Shown: positions 8,501-13,926 of the stretch, piece by piece | How the letters are laid out: every line of letters starts with the position of its first letter | Numbering within the stretch: position 1 is the first letter of the stretch | Source: G039029935 sp039029935 | GTDB taxonomy: Bacteria; Chloroflexota; Anaerolineae; Caldilineales; Caldilineaceae | DNA length: 13,926 bases | Direction of reading: 5' to 3' | NCBI GenBank assembly: GCA_039029935.1 | Contig: JBCCFC010000202.1 | Span: 1 to 13,926, forward strand | Translations under genes and position numbers: made by a program | Notes under the pieces: model-generated | The model's database searches: none | Told to the model about the DNA's origin: nothing | What the model saw: the letters and a program-made list of their open reading frames with translations, nothing else

Positions 8501-9863
8501 GCTCTTTCTCTTCGTCTGGAGAGGGCCAAGGTGTCGTTTCTGTTGGAATTTGGACAGAGGATGTCTCCCAGTTGATATGAGGGCTGGGGGTGTGGAAATG
8601 GAGATGGGGTGGGATTTGCCCATGTTGGACAGCGAGTGCCAGCTTCATTAAGCCTGCGATGCCCGCCGCAAACTCTAAATGTCCAAAGTTTGTCTTGACA
8701 GACCCGACATAGAGTGGATGCTTGCGCTCTTTAAAGACTGCATCGAGCGCACCAATCTCAATCGGGTCCCCCAGCGGTGTCCCTGTGCCATGCGCTTCGA
8801 TATAATCAACCTGTGCAGGTGTCAATCCAGCATCACTCAGTGCCTGTTGAATCACCCGTTGCTGTGCAGGGCCATTGGGGATAGTCAATCCGCCACTGGG
8901 GCCATCTTGATTGATGGCAGTTCCTCGAATCACGGCCAAAACGTTATCACCATCTCGCTGTGCATGAGATAGCCGTTTGAGTACAACAATGCCACAGCCT
9001 TCCCCACGCACATAGCCATCGGCTGCCGCACCAAAGGTCTTGCAATGGGCATTCTCAGCCAGCATTCCGCTATTGCCAAAAATTTCTGACGCTTCGTCCT
9101 CAATCAGGGTACCAATTCCTCCCGCCAATGCAGCAGAACACTCACCAGTGCGCAGACTTTGACAGGCTTGATGGACTGCCACCAATGAGGAGGAGCAGGC
9201 TGTATCCACAGAAACACATGGACCAGTTAACCCTAATAGATAGGAGATGCGTCCTGTTGCTGTGCTTGCGGTGTACCCGGTTGATTTATAGAGGGTTGGT
9301 TCTTCACCTCGGCACAACTCATTGTAGCCACTTGTGCCCGCTGTGCCGATGAAAACACCAACAGATCGGTTGCGCCATGTTTTAGGCACAATATTGGCAT
9401 ATTCCAAAGCAGACCAACTTGTTTCTAGTAGCAGCCTATGCACAGGGTCCATCACCAACACTTCACGCGGGGAGAGGCCAAAGAAATGAGCGTCAAATTG
9501 GTCGATGTGTGCGAGAAAGCCAGCGCGCAAGGCATAACGGTGTGGTTGCCTGTGTGGTCCATAGATATCTTGACGACGATTGTCTTTCATCTCGACAATG
9601 CCATCGAAGCCATCCAGCAACATTGACCAATATTGCTCTGCTGTCTCAATATCACCAATGGGGCCGCCGGGATAACGACAGCCCATGCCGATGATGGCGA
9701 TGGGTTCATGATAGTCAGAAAGCTGATTTTCATAGGTTTGGATAACCTCTGTAGCTTGTTGTAATAACCGTAATAGTTCTTGTTGCGTTGGTTGCTCTGG
9801 CATTACAGAAATCTCTTGGTTCCCGTTTTTATAACTGTTTGATAGATTACCCTTACACATCAC
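2547..9863 (-). CDS. Type I polyketide synthase, fully reducing module KS-AT-DH-ER-KR-ACP (PKS1)
   Basis: Performs one chain extension with complete reduction. Numbering is from GTG 9863. KS is at about 52-475 (Cys223, His358, His395). AT is at about 597-1030 (GQGAQ 603-607, Ser845 in GHSLGD, His945). DH is at about 1155-1460 (His1183, Asp1372). A structural pseudo-KR region covers about 1470-1700. ER is at about 1705-2027 (GGVGQ 1856-1860). KR is at about 2040-2225 (GGLGALG, Lys2156, Ser2180, Tyr2193, Asn2197; IDD at the LDD position suggests B-type stereochemistry). ACP is at about 2300-2376 (Ser2337 in GIDSL). An acidic tail ending in helical SKDELMDTLM may be a docking element. Oddities: about 155 extra AT residues from repeats (651-805), DH motif HxxxD instead of HxxxG, and IANH at the AT specificity motif. 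The start is uncertain: GTG 9863 or ATG 9860 overlap the FAAL stop, but ATG 9803 (MPEQ) gives an N-terminal helix of PKS2-like length. Confidence 0.95.
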   Translation of the reverse strand: MMCKGNLSNSYKNGNQEISVMPEQPTQQELLRLLQQATEVIQTYENQLSDYHEPIAIIGMGCRYPGGPIGDIETAEQYWSMLLDGFDGIVEMKDNRRQDIYGPHRQPHRYALRAGFLAHIDQFDAHFFGLSPREVLVMDPVHRLLLETSWSALEYANIVPKTWRNRSVGVFIGTAGTSGYNELCRGEEPTLYKSTGYTASTATGRISYLLGLTGPCVSVDTACSSSLVAVHQACQSLRTGECSAALAGGIGTLIEDEASEIFGNSGMLAENAHCKTFGAAADGYVRGEGCGIVVLKRLSHAQRDGDNVLAVIRGTAINQDGPSGGLTIPNGPAQQRVIQQALSDAGLTPAQVDYIEAHGTGTPLGDPIEIGALDAVFKERKHPLYVGSVKTNFGHLEFAAGIAGLMKLALAVQHGQIPPHLHFHTPSPHINWETSSVQIPTETTPWPSPDEEKERIGGVSSFGYSGTNAHLIVSEPPNAAVTAEPIAEPIAEPIASTVDERSAHLLTISAKHEDVLPTYAQKYADHLRTHPAINLGDLCYTSHVGRSHFDHRLTLTAESTEDLQWLLEQYANREADAPLPAGVNQHSITAAHERPRIAFLFTGQGAQYVSMGQGLYETEPTFRDVINRCDAVFQEVDGRSLVEVLYPDSGMADVQPPEPVEGGTRFRQAQPTPASEQSRGTGIPAHRDEFGQSPDSCDAVFQDVDGRSLIDVLYPDSGMADVQPPEPVEGGTWFRQAQPAWGSEQSRGMVAVQPPEPVEGDTRFRQAQPAWGSEQSRGMADVQPPEPVEGGTRFRQAQPAWGSEQLHATLDSPPCLTAAIFAVECALVELWRSWGVTPNVVLGHSLGDFAAAYAVGVISLEDGVRLVTKRGQLMETALGSMVSVRAAEADILPLIADYDDVTTAVINGPTSTVLSGGHESIAQITDRLQQAGFKTQRLNTPIANHSPLLDPVLDEFEQIVQTVTLKPPTRPVISSMTGKLIAEELTQPRYWRKHLRNPVRFGDAVNTILEQNIDIFVEIGPGATLLSIVEGLKGGKVEKWKSGKVEEGSIDPSTLGNPLGAFNPSTLQLFNSSTLQPFNPSTLPSLRKNKPDCQQILNTLGALYVQGIEIDWAGLDQHYQRQKITVPTYPFRRQRYWVDAPTQRAGVAQLRPLIDKMSHLPTHGETFFETEVSVDTLPFLKDHLVYDTVVSPGACHLSMVLSAGELTWGERIHAGQCYELNDVILLQPLSLEDAQTRVAQIMLTPSQENSRQPQAKFQLLSFEQESEVVDSDATMTHTMGTIGLSAGPTNRLSTSNGQRLRDLQAHCIESNQSSVVIDESIIFFGDNFRWIDEVWQPVTDDASQPTVVLTKVSRPDVVSNLRGYMLHPGLLDACFQTAALTVGLSSGGTTTVHDLTDVYLPFALNSLQLYSLSSHITNENIWWCHAEQIAPMKWDIHLFDELGTLVARIAGFEMRQAPASAIQTARVRTEWLQQMTWRVTPLQEKSLAEAAAQRPDCWVVAGLLGDMTESLTASLQTDATQVYLLQENEIPQQIMELATNYDKVGVIYGGIPLDSDGPIPTQALSLCTGLLSLTQALIQHGVDAHLWIVTQGCQSHVLPAASSNASSTADQTIGIASAAATLWGFGRTLMQEQSQLNCFCVDLDAHSDRHTQMEALVTELTHAYGRKSQEREVAYQNETRYVSALSTWDMPTADSTQPQRLQLSAYGLLDNLTLVPQTRPQPQPDEIEIEVRAAGLNFRDVLNALGLLESYYATVLGITEATDVGLGLEYAGVVTAAGDDVTHMAVGDRVMGLGQLDGTFANYIALPAQRATHIPDGIGFEDAATMPLTFLTAWYSLVTLAQLQPGERILIHAASGGVGQAALQIAQSIGAEVFATASPPKQAVLREQGVQHVMNSRTLDFADEIMTLTDGNGVDVVLNSLNGDYIERSFMVLAQNGRFVEMGKLDIWTHDDVTQRRPDAAYYPFDLGEEIAKDSTLETRLWTDIIAQVNSGALHPLPKVTYASTDCVAAFRYMQQTKHIGKIVLAFEPPPEPPQEYEPIAMQPDATYLITGGLGALGLQVAQQLVEEGATSLILTGRRGVTNETQQAALDTLQQRGATVHIVTADIADPDDVQRVLDRCAAIAPLKGIIHAAGLIDDGVLTNQTPAQFERVMRPKVDGTWHLHTLTQHMALDFFVCFSSITSLLGSPGQSNYAAANAFMDTLMQQRQAMGLPGLSINWGPWSDVGMAADLAERMDMLGIAMIPPRQGRHLLGYLLQQPPTSLSGQIGVTPVRQRATPATVEKQASHLLTTLADLPAEERKAHLHTYVHRELATVLGLRSDTVIDPDARLFDLGIDSLMAVELKNRLESQLDVSLPFTILFDYPTLDVLEDYLLTEVFSFAIEGSGEDVDEREAVPLDDKSIADDSSLADIQANTELESLSKDELMDTLMSQLDDLGV
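6617..6680. repeat. Eight 8-bp tandem units (GRGTTGAA) in PKS1 post-AT linker
   Basis: Eight consecutive octamers run from 6617 to 6680: three GGGTTGAA, four GAGTTGAA, then one GGGTTGAA. Three octamers make 24 bp, so the minus-strand PKS1 frame reads an 8-residue period of the type FNPSTLQL / FNSSTLQP (about residues 1062-1083). The array sits after the last AT motif (VEIGPG) and before the linker leading to the DH, the same homologous site as the 21-bp array in PKS2. Confidence 0.93.
6726..6773. repeat. Six 8-bp tandem units (TTCCACYT) in PKS1 post-AT linker
   Basis: Six octamers run from 6726 to 6773: three TTCCACTT, two TTCCACCT, then TTCAACCC. The last unit is the exact reverse complement of the GGGTTGAA octamer of the neighbouring array, so the two arrays face each other across about 45 bp. 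On the minus strand it encodes the Lys/Glu/Gly-rich stretch KVEKWKSGKVEEG (about residues 1036-1048). Confidence 0.88.
7445..7714. repeat. Three tandem 90-bp copies of the MITE-like element in PKS1 AT
   Basis: Three near-identical 90-bp units occupy 7445-7534, 7535-7624 and 7625-7714. Each is an 82-bp element followed by an 8-bp target-like copy (CATTCCAC, CATGCCAC, CATTCCAC). Each contains perfect 13-bp inverted arms TGAGCCTGTCGAA / TTCGACAGGCTCA around a 13-nt loop, in the rightmost-coding copy at 7471-7483 and 7497-7509. In the PKS1 frame each unit adds 30 residues with the core VQPPEPVEG and RFRQAQP (PKS1 residues 719-805). The array lies just before the AT helix that precedes GHSLGD. Confidence 0.93.
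7710..7775. repeat. Second copy of a 66-bp PKS1 AT segment (partner 7914-7979)
   Basis: This stretch encodes residues 697-718 (CDAVFQDVDGRSLIDVLYPDSG) and nearly repeats 7914-7979, which encodes residues 629-650 (CDAVFQEVDGRSLVEVLYPDSG). The copies are 204 bp apart. PKS2 has the segment only once, so PKS1 carries a partial duplication, probably produced by recombination between the flanking 90-bp elements. Confidence 0.85.
7829..7910. mobile_element. 82-bp MITE-like element, solitary copy in PKS1 AT
   Basis: The element lies between near-identical 8-bp direct repeats, CGTTCCAC at 7821-7828 and CATTCCAC at 7911-7918, exactly 90 bp apart. The homologous part of PKS2 reads straight across this point with one copy of the site, so PKS2 shows the empty site. 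The ends are imperfect inverted repeats sharing GTTCAG. The core inverted arms are TGAGCCTGTCGAA / TTCGACAGGCTCA. On the minus strand it adds residues from about 651 (MADVQPPEPVEGG) to 680. Relative to transcription the orientation is opposite to that of the PKS2 element. Confidence 0.82.
8380..8415. repeat. Three 12-bp tandem units in PKS1 KS-AT linker
   Basis: Units at 8380-8391, 8392-8403 and 8404-8415 share the pattern GCAATGGGTTCA with single changes. In the PKS1 frame they encode the tetrapeptide repeat AEPI (about residues 483-494), just after the KS domain. The equivalent PKS2 linker lacks the repeat. Confidence 0.9.
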
Positions 9864-12187
9864 GGACTAGATAATGTTTGATGTCTCTTGGCAATAAATT
9901 CACGTAATTCATGCGCTGATAGACTTATCTCAGTTTGATTCTGCTCCTCTGTGTTTACGGATGCCTGTGTTACTGTCTCTGGTCCCAACGCCAAGACATC
10001 GGTAAGTAGGTAGTCCTCCAACCCATCAAGCGTGGGATAGTCAAAAACCAAGGTCGATGGTAGAGACACATCCAGATAGGATTCCAGTCGATCTTTTAAC
10101 TCGACCGCCATGAGCGAACTCACGCCAAGATCAAACAGGCTTGCATCGGGGGTAATCGGGCTTTTGGAATGCAACCCTAGCACCCCCGCCAATTCACGTC
10201 GGATGTGGGTATGCAGTTGTTCTCTGCGGTCTTCCGGCGGTAAGTCGGCCAGAAGTTTGCGTAGATACCCATCAGCCTGGTTAGGTGTAAACGTACTGGC
10301 CGCATCTATAGGTTGTTCGGTTTCCTGTTCAACCATGCTTTGCTCAACCATGCTTTGCTCAACCATGCTTTGCTCAATAATGCTGCGGCCAACCTCCGGC
10401 AATGTACCCGATAAAAACTGCTCTCGGCATAAATAATGTTGAATTTTGCCACTCGTTGTCTTTGGCATCTGCCTTGGCTCAATGAGGGCGACGGCATAAA
10501 CACTAAGTGCATACGCCTGCGAAACAGCCTGTCGTACGGCGGCAGTGACTTCCTCCACACCCGCCTCTAGCGGTGGTTGATTGGGGAGTTCACAGACAAT
10601 GACCAAGCGTTCATGACTCAACGGGTCAATGCTGGTTGCTCTTGTCTTTGAGTCCACAGATGAATCAATGGCAAAGGCTGCGAGCAATGAAAAACGGAGG
10701 ATAGGATGGGCTTGCCGAGCCACCAATTCGATGTCTTGGGCATAGTAATTTTGTCCACGAATGATGATCATATTTTTCAATCGTCCAGTGACAAATAGCT
10801 CTTCACCATGCATAAATCCTAAATCGCCTGTGCGTAAAAATGCCCCTTCATCAGCACCTCCATCCGTATCAGCTAGCCTAGCTTGGAATGTCTCCGCCGT
10901 CGCTTCAGGATTTTGCCAGTAGCCCTGCGCAACACTTGTGCCTTGAATCCAAATTTCACCAATTTGTTCTTCTGAACAGCGCATATGGGTGTCAGGGTCA
11001 ACAATCAAGATTGTTTGCCCACCCCATGCTTGACCGCATCCAACGATGGCTTTGCCCTGTCCTTCTGTTGTAGGTATTGTCACGGATGCTGCTGCGGGTA
11101 TTGCATGGTTCTGTTTCAGTTGTTCCGGGTCCGCATAGAAAATAATAGGCAGGTCTTCACTCCTACTTTGTGTGACAATCACTGTTGATTCTGCAAGACC
11201 ATAACAAGGGGCGAAGGCATCCTTGCGTATTCCATATGACTCAAAGGTCGTGATAAACTGCTGGAGCGTTGTCGGTTGAATGGGTTCTGCACCATTGAAT
11301 ATATGTTGCCAGCAGGAGAGGTCCAGCCCTTCTCGTTGTTCTAGCGTAGTTTTGTGGACACAGAGATCGTAGGCAAAATTGGGGGCAATACAGTGTGTGA
11401 CACGGTAGTGCGAGATGGCATGAAGCCAGCGAATGGGCTGTTGGATAAACGACCATGGGGACATCAACACACAGGGCGTCCCTGTATAAACCGACCCCAA
11501 CACTTTGGTAATCAGCCCTAGATCATGGTAGAGCGGTAGCCAACTACAGGCAATACTTTCGCTGGTCAACTTACACACGGCTTCCATCGGCTGCAAGTTA
11601 TGCATCAGGTTGCCATGCGATACCATCACCCCTTTGGGTGCGCTGGTTGAACCAGAGGTATATTGCAAAAAGGCGATGCTATCGCTGTTGATAGGGACTG
11701 AGGTATTATCTATTATCAAATCTATATCTGAGGAAACGGGCTGATCTGTTGCGATTTCGTGTTGAACGTGAGGAACACCGCCAAAGAGCTTACTTTGCCC
11801 CAGAATCTCGCCAGTTGTCAAAAGGACAGAGGCTTGGGCATCATTGACAATGTTGAGAAACTGCATCGCCGTGCGTGGGCGCGGTGGATAGGTCGGGACA
11901 GCGACCACACCTGCATAGAGGCAACCAAAGAAGGCAGCGATAAAGTCAAGACCTGATGGGTATAGTAGCAATGCGCGTTCGCCTGTTGCATTGAGGGCAA
12001 GGAGTTGATGGGCAATGCCTTGTGCTTGCTGATGAAGTTCACCATAGGTGATGCAGATTTCATCCGCTTCGCTATCTGCCTCTTTGCCATAGGTAAGAAA
12101 GGTGTAGGCCCATTTGTTGGGTTGATGTTCTGCCCGCCAACGTAGTACGTCAGCCAATGTTTGATGTTGTGTCATTGTTTGTGCCAT
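9860..12187 (-). CDS. Fatty acyl-AMP ligase fused to an acyl carrier protein (FAAL-ACP)
   Basis: A 775-residue starter-loading protein. It should adenylate a fatty acid with ATP and transfer it to a phosphopantetheine arm for PKS1. The ANL ligase domain spans about 1-595, with P-loop YTSGSTSAPKG (176-186), FNGAEPIQPTTL (297-308), CYGLAEST (328-335), LRTGDLGF (451-458), GRLKNMIIIRGQNYYAQDIE (468-487) and the C-terminal Lys581 in KTTSGKIQ. The NGAEP and YYAQDIE signatures, and the segment between CYGLAEST and GEIW, are those of FAALs and not of ordinary acyl-CoA ligases. A linker with VEQSM repeats (about 604-620) leads to the ACP (about 650-730). Its attachment Ser691 lies in LGVSSL, where the usual Asp before Ser is Ser690. 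A helical tail (SAHELREFIAKRHQ) may dock onto PKS1. ATG 12187 has a weak GAGA stretch upstream; an in-frame ATG four codons later is possible. The stop overlaps the PKS1 start. Confidence 0.95.
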   Translation of the reverse strand: MAQTMTQHQTLADVLRWRAEHQPNKWAYTFLTYGKEADSEADEICITYGELHQQAQGIAHQLLALNATGERALLLYPSGLDFIAAFFGCLYAGVVAVPTYPPRPRTAMQFLNIVNDAQASVLLTTGEILGQSKLFGGVPHVQHEIATDQPVSSDIDLIIDNTSVPINSDSIAFLQYTSGSTSAPKGVMVSHGNLMHNLQPMEAVCKLTSESIACSWLPLYHDLGLITKVLGSVYTGTPCVLMSPWSFIQQPIRWLHAISHYRVTHCIAPNFAYDLCVHKTTLEQREGLDLSCWQHIFNGAEPIQPTTLQQFITTFESYGIRKDAFAPCYGLAESTVIVTQSRSEDLPIIFYADPEQLKQNHAIPAAASVTIPTTEGQGKAIVGCGQAWGGQTILIVDPDTHMRCSEEQIGEIWIQGTSVAQGYWQNPEATAETFQARLADTDGGADEGAFLRTGDLGFMHGEELFVTGRLKNMIIIRGQNYYAQDIELVARQAHPILRFSLLAAFAIDSSVDSKTRATSIDPLSHERLVIVCELPNQPPLEAGVEEVTAAVRQAVSQAYALSVYAVALIEPRQMPKTTSGKIQHYLCREQFLSGTLPEVGRSIIEQSMVEQSMVEQSMVEQETEQPIDAASTFTPNQADGYLRKLLADLPPEDRREQLHTHIRRELAGVLGLHSKSPITPDASLFDLGVSSLMAVELKDRLESYLDVSLPSTLVFDYPTLDGLEDYLLTDVLALGPETVTQASVNTEEQNQTEISLSAHELREFIAKRHQTLSSP
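10331..10375. repeat. Three 15-bp tandem units in the FAAL-ACP linker
   Basis: Three identical copies of AACCATGCTTTGCTC run at 10331-10345, 10346-10360 and 10361-10375, followed by a degenerate fourth beginning AATAATGCT. On the minus strand they encode the five-residue repeat SMVEQ (FAAL residues about 607-621), in the flexible linker between the adenylating domain and the ACP. Confidence 0.93.
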
Positions 12188-12300
12188 TTGTCTCTATGCC
12201 CCCTTCAGTAAACATGCAGGGTAGTCTCTGTACCTAGTCAATCAGTTCCCACCTTAAATTCAATATCGTATTACACTGCGTAAGGGCATAGTTTAGATTG
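12188..12300 (-). other. Leader region upstream of the FAAL-PKS operon
   Basis: This is the stretch between the inverted repeat and the FAAL start, where the operon promoter would be expected. Read on the minus strand it is relatively AT-rich (CGATATTGAATTTAAGG near 12251-12267), but I see no convincing -35/-10 pair at good spacing. There is no open reading frame worth calling. Confidence 0.3.
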
Positions 12301-12370
12301 GGACCATCGGGAGATGGGCATCTAGTTTCGCTGGTGAACAAAAGTGTTTGTACCCACCTCCCGATGGTCC
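12301..12370. terminator. Inverted repeat with 18-bp arms between permease and FAAL genes
   Basis: Arms 12301-12318 and 12353-12370 pair over 18 bp with one mismatch; GGACCATCGGGAG and CTCCCGATGGTCC are perfect. The loop is 34 nt. It begins about 50 bases past the permease stop and ends about 110 bases before the FAAL start, so it could end the permease transcript. Neither side has a T-run, so it is not a classical intrinsic terminator. A protein-binding palindrome or a small mobile repeat remain possible. No target duplication is visible at its edges. Confidence 0.5.
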
Positions 12371-12422
12371 AACTCAGTCTCACCACTTACATTGTATCCT
12401 CATGCAATATATAACGCCAGTA

Positions 12423-13926
12423 TCACTCATACGCCAGCGCATCCCGCACTTGCATCTGCCAAATACCATGTGCGGGTAGATAACTCGCAGCCGCTGAGAT
12501 GATGAGTGCAATCGCCAACCAGAGGAGAATACCATTGAGGGAGATGCGATACTCAAGCGGCGTCTCCATGAAAAGCTGGCCCACAATGGTCGCCAATGAT
12601 TGACTGAGCGGTATAGATAACACGATACCGAATATGGAACTGAGCAGGCCAATCAACAGCCCCTCACCAACGACCATTTTTGTGATGATGATGTCGGTTG
12701 CGCCTATCGACTGCGCGATACCCAGTTCACGCGTGCGCTCTAAAACACTCAGGTTCATGCTGCTCATCAACCCCAACCCGCCGACCACGGCAAAGAGTAG
12801 AGACATCAGCAACAGGAGGGTAATCTGTGTTGAGAAACTGTTGCGTATGAGGGTTTGCTGTGTGGCATAGGTGACAATTCTTTCCGTGGACACATTGGCC
12901 TGTTGAAATATACGATCAAGAATATCCCGCTGTTGATTCTGATAAGATGCATGGGCATGTGAATTAGGCCCCAAACCAACAACCAAGGTATTGACATAGC
13001 GTGGCTGATTCATTACATGCGCCAGATAGGGCAAATTCACATAAGCATATGCTTGAAGGTAGCTTGCCTGTTGCGTGGTGACGATGCCAACGACACGCCA
13101 TGTACCTTCTTGCTCATTTGTTTGATTGTCAATCTTGATGATGATGTCATCATGCAGAGCCACAGTGGGCTCCTCCGCTAAAAAATCAACGTTGACGACA
13201 ACTGCGTTTTCATCATCGGGCATCAGCCATCGCCCTGCGACCAGCGTAGGCTGTAGATAGGGTGTGTCCGCTGGTAATCCCAGAATGGTGATGCTGCCGC
13301 GTTCTCTTCTATCTGCATCAACCAGTTCGCCGCTGTACTGCATCCGCCCTTCCACGTGGGACATCCCTAATGCATCCTGTACCAGTGATGTCATTGTGGA
13401 TTGTTTTTCCATCCCAAAGAAGAGGACGCGTAAATCTTCCTGCCAGTAGGCTTCGACAATGCCAATGGTGGTGTTGAATGAGCTACGCACGTGCATCACG
13501 GCTATAAAGATTGTGCCAGCAAAGGTCAGTGTAATCAACGTGAGTACGAACCTTGCTCGTCGGCGAAAAAGATTCCGCCATGCATAGCGTATCCACAGTG
13601 GCACACGTATGAGATGACTGATCCACAGAAGCCGCAACTGTGCGCCTCGTGTAGGGATACTGACCTCTATACGGTTGAGTGCATGTTGAATCGGGATACG
13701 ACTCGCCTGTGTGACAGGAAGCAGTGTTGCCGCGATGGGCACACCGATGCCAACCAAGCCATCAATCCCATAGACGCTCAAGGGCATATGTCTATCCACG
13801 AGGTCAACATTGAAAAGACTCGCCAAGACAGAGGCCATGCCCCATCCACCTATAGGAGCCAGTGGAATGGCGAGGCAGAGCGACAAAATGCCCATAGCCA
13901 GCAACATCTCCAAGTAGAGATGCTGC
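12423..13926 (-). CDS. FtsX/MacB-type ABC transporter permease, C-terminal part, partial
   Basis: A membrane permease subunit of an ABC transporter of the MacB/LolC/FtsX group. These usually act with a separate ATPase in export or envelope remodelling. The frame is open to the window edge; the first in-window start-like codon is TTG 13913, but the protein clearly begins further upstream. Numbered from there, two membrane segments (about 3-33 and 47-67) close a first FtsX domain. A third segment (about 121-141) is followed by an extracytoplasmic MacB-like domain (about 143-360). Three more segments lie at about 364-388, 416-441 and 460-481. The FtsX signature is clear: SVLERTRELGIAQSIGA (389-405), then GEGLLIGLLSSIFG. 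Two FtsX units imply a full protein of at least 800 residues. Its role relative to the polyketide genes is unknown; export of the lipid product is possible but is only an inference from proximity. Confidence 0.88.
   Translation of the reverse strand, partial: QHLYLEMLLAMGILSLCLAIPLAPIGGWGMASVLASLFNVDLVDRHMPLSVYGIDGLVGIGVPIAATLLPVTQASRIPIQHALNRIEVSIPTRGAQLRLLWISHLIRVPLWIRYAWRNLFRRRARFVLTLITLTFAGTIFIAVMHVRSSFNTTIGIVEAYWQEDLRVLFFGMEKQSTMTSLVQDALGMSHVEGRMQYSGELVDADRRERGSITILGLPADTPYLQPTLVAGRWLMPDDENAVVVNVDFLAEEPTVALHDDIIIKIDNQTNEQEGTWRVVGIVTTQQASYLQAYAYVNLPYLAHVMNQPRYVNTLVVGLGPNSHAHASYQNQQRDILDRIFQQANVSTERIVTYATQQTLIRNSFSTQITLLLLMSLLFAVVGGLGLMSSMNLSVLERTRELGIAQSIGATDIIITKMVVGEGLLIGLLSSIFGIVLSIPLSQSLATIVGQLFMETPLEYRISLNGILLWLAIALIISAAASYLPAHGIWQMQVRDALAYE

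Noticed and set aside
9419..9694. Plus-strand frame of about 91 codons opposite the PKS1 N-terminus
   Set aside because: It is antisense to the KS domain, and a similar antisense frame occurs at 2108-2425 opposite the PKS2 KS, as expected from conserved coding sequence on the other strand.
12261..12276. Minus-strand TAATACGA resembling the beginning of a T7-type promoter
   Set aside because: Only the first eight bases match; the rest of the T7 consensus is absent and there is no phage context.

Overview
The window holds the minus-strand core of a lipid-type polyketide cluster. No taxonomic marker gene is present. The FAAL-ACP plus PKS arrangement, the intermediate GC content by eye, and the abundance of short repeats inside genes would fit a large-genome secondary-metabolite producer such as a filamentous Chloroflexota, cyanobacterium or myxobacterium. 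I cannot decide between these from the sequence, and the organism remains an inference.

Layout from right to left, in the direction of transcription. 13926-12423: C-terminal part of an FtsX/MacB-type ABC transporter permease, whose 5' end lies outside the window. 12422-12188: an intergenic gap with an 18-bp-stem inverted repeat. 12187-9860: a fatty acyl-AMP ligase fused to an acyl carrier protein (FAAL-ACP). 9863-2547: a complete fully reducing type I PKS module (KS-AT-DH-ER-KR-ACP; 'PKS1' below). 2543 to beyond position 1: a second PKS gene ('PKS2') with KS and AT visible and the rest outside the window. FAAL and PKS1 overlap by a few bases and PKS1 and PKS2 are three bases apart, so the three form one translationally coupled operon. 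In the expected scheme a fatty acid is activated as its adenylate, loaded on the FAAL-borne ACP, extended by one fully reduced two-carbon unit on PKS1, and passed to PKS2.

The unusual content is repetitive DNA living inside the coding frames. An 82-bp palindromic, MITE-like element with 8-bp target duplications has entered the AT domain of both PKS genes, in opposite orientations. Each insertion adds exactly 90 bp (30 codons), so the frame survives. In PKS1 the element has been amplified to four copies, adding about 155 residues to the AT. Independent 7-mer and 8-mer tandem arrays sit at the same homologous place, just after the AT, in both PKS genes. Smaller in-frame repeats occupy the KS-AT linker of PKS1 and the FAAL-ACP linker.

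The AT of PKS2 looks dead. The catalytic Ser is Gly, the catalytic His aligns with Cys, about 64 residues of the small subdomain are missing, and the GQGAQ motif is lost and interrupted by the element. The KS catalytic triad of PKS2 is intact. This combination (live KS, dead AT, open frame) is the main biological puzzle of the window.
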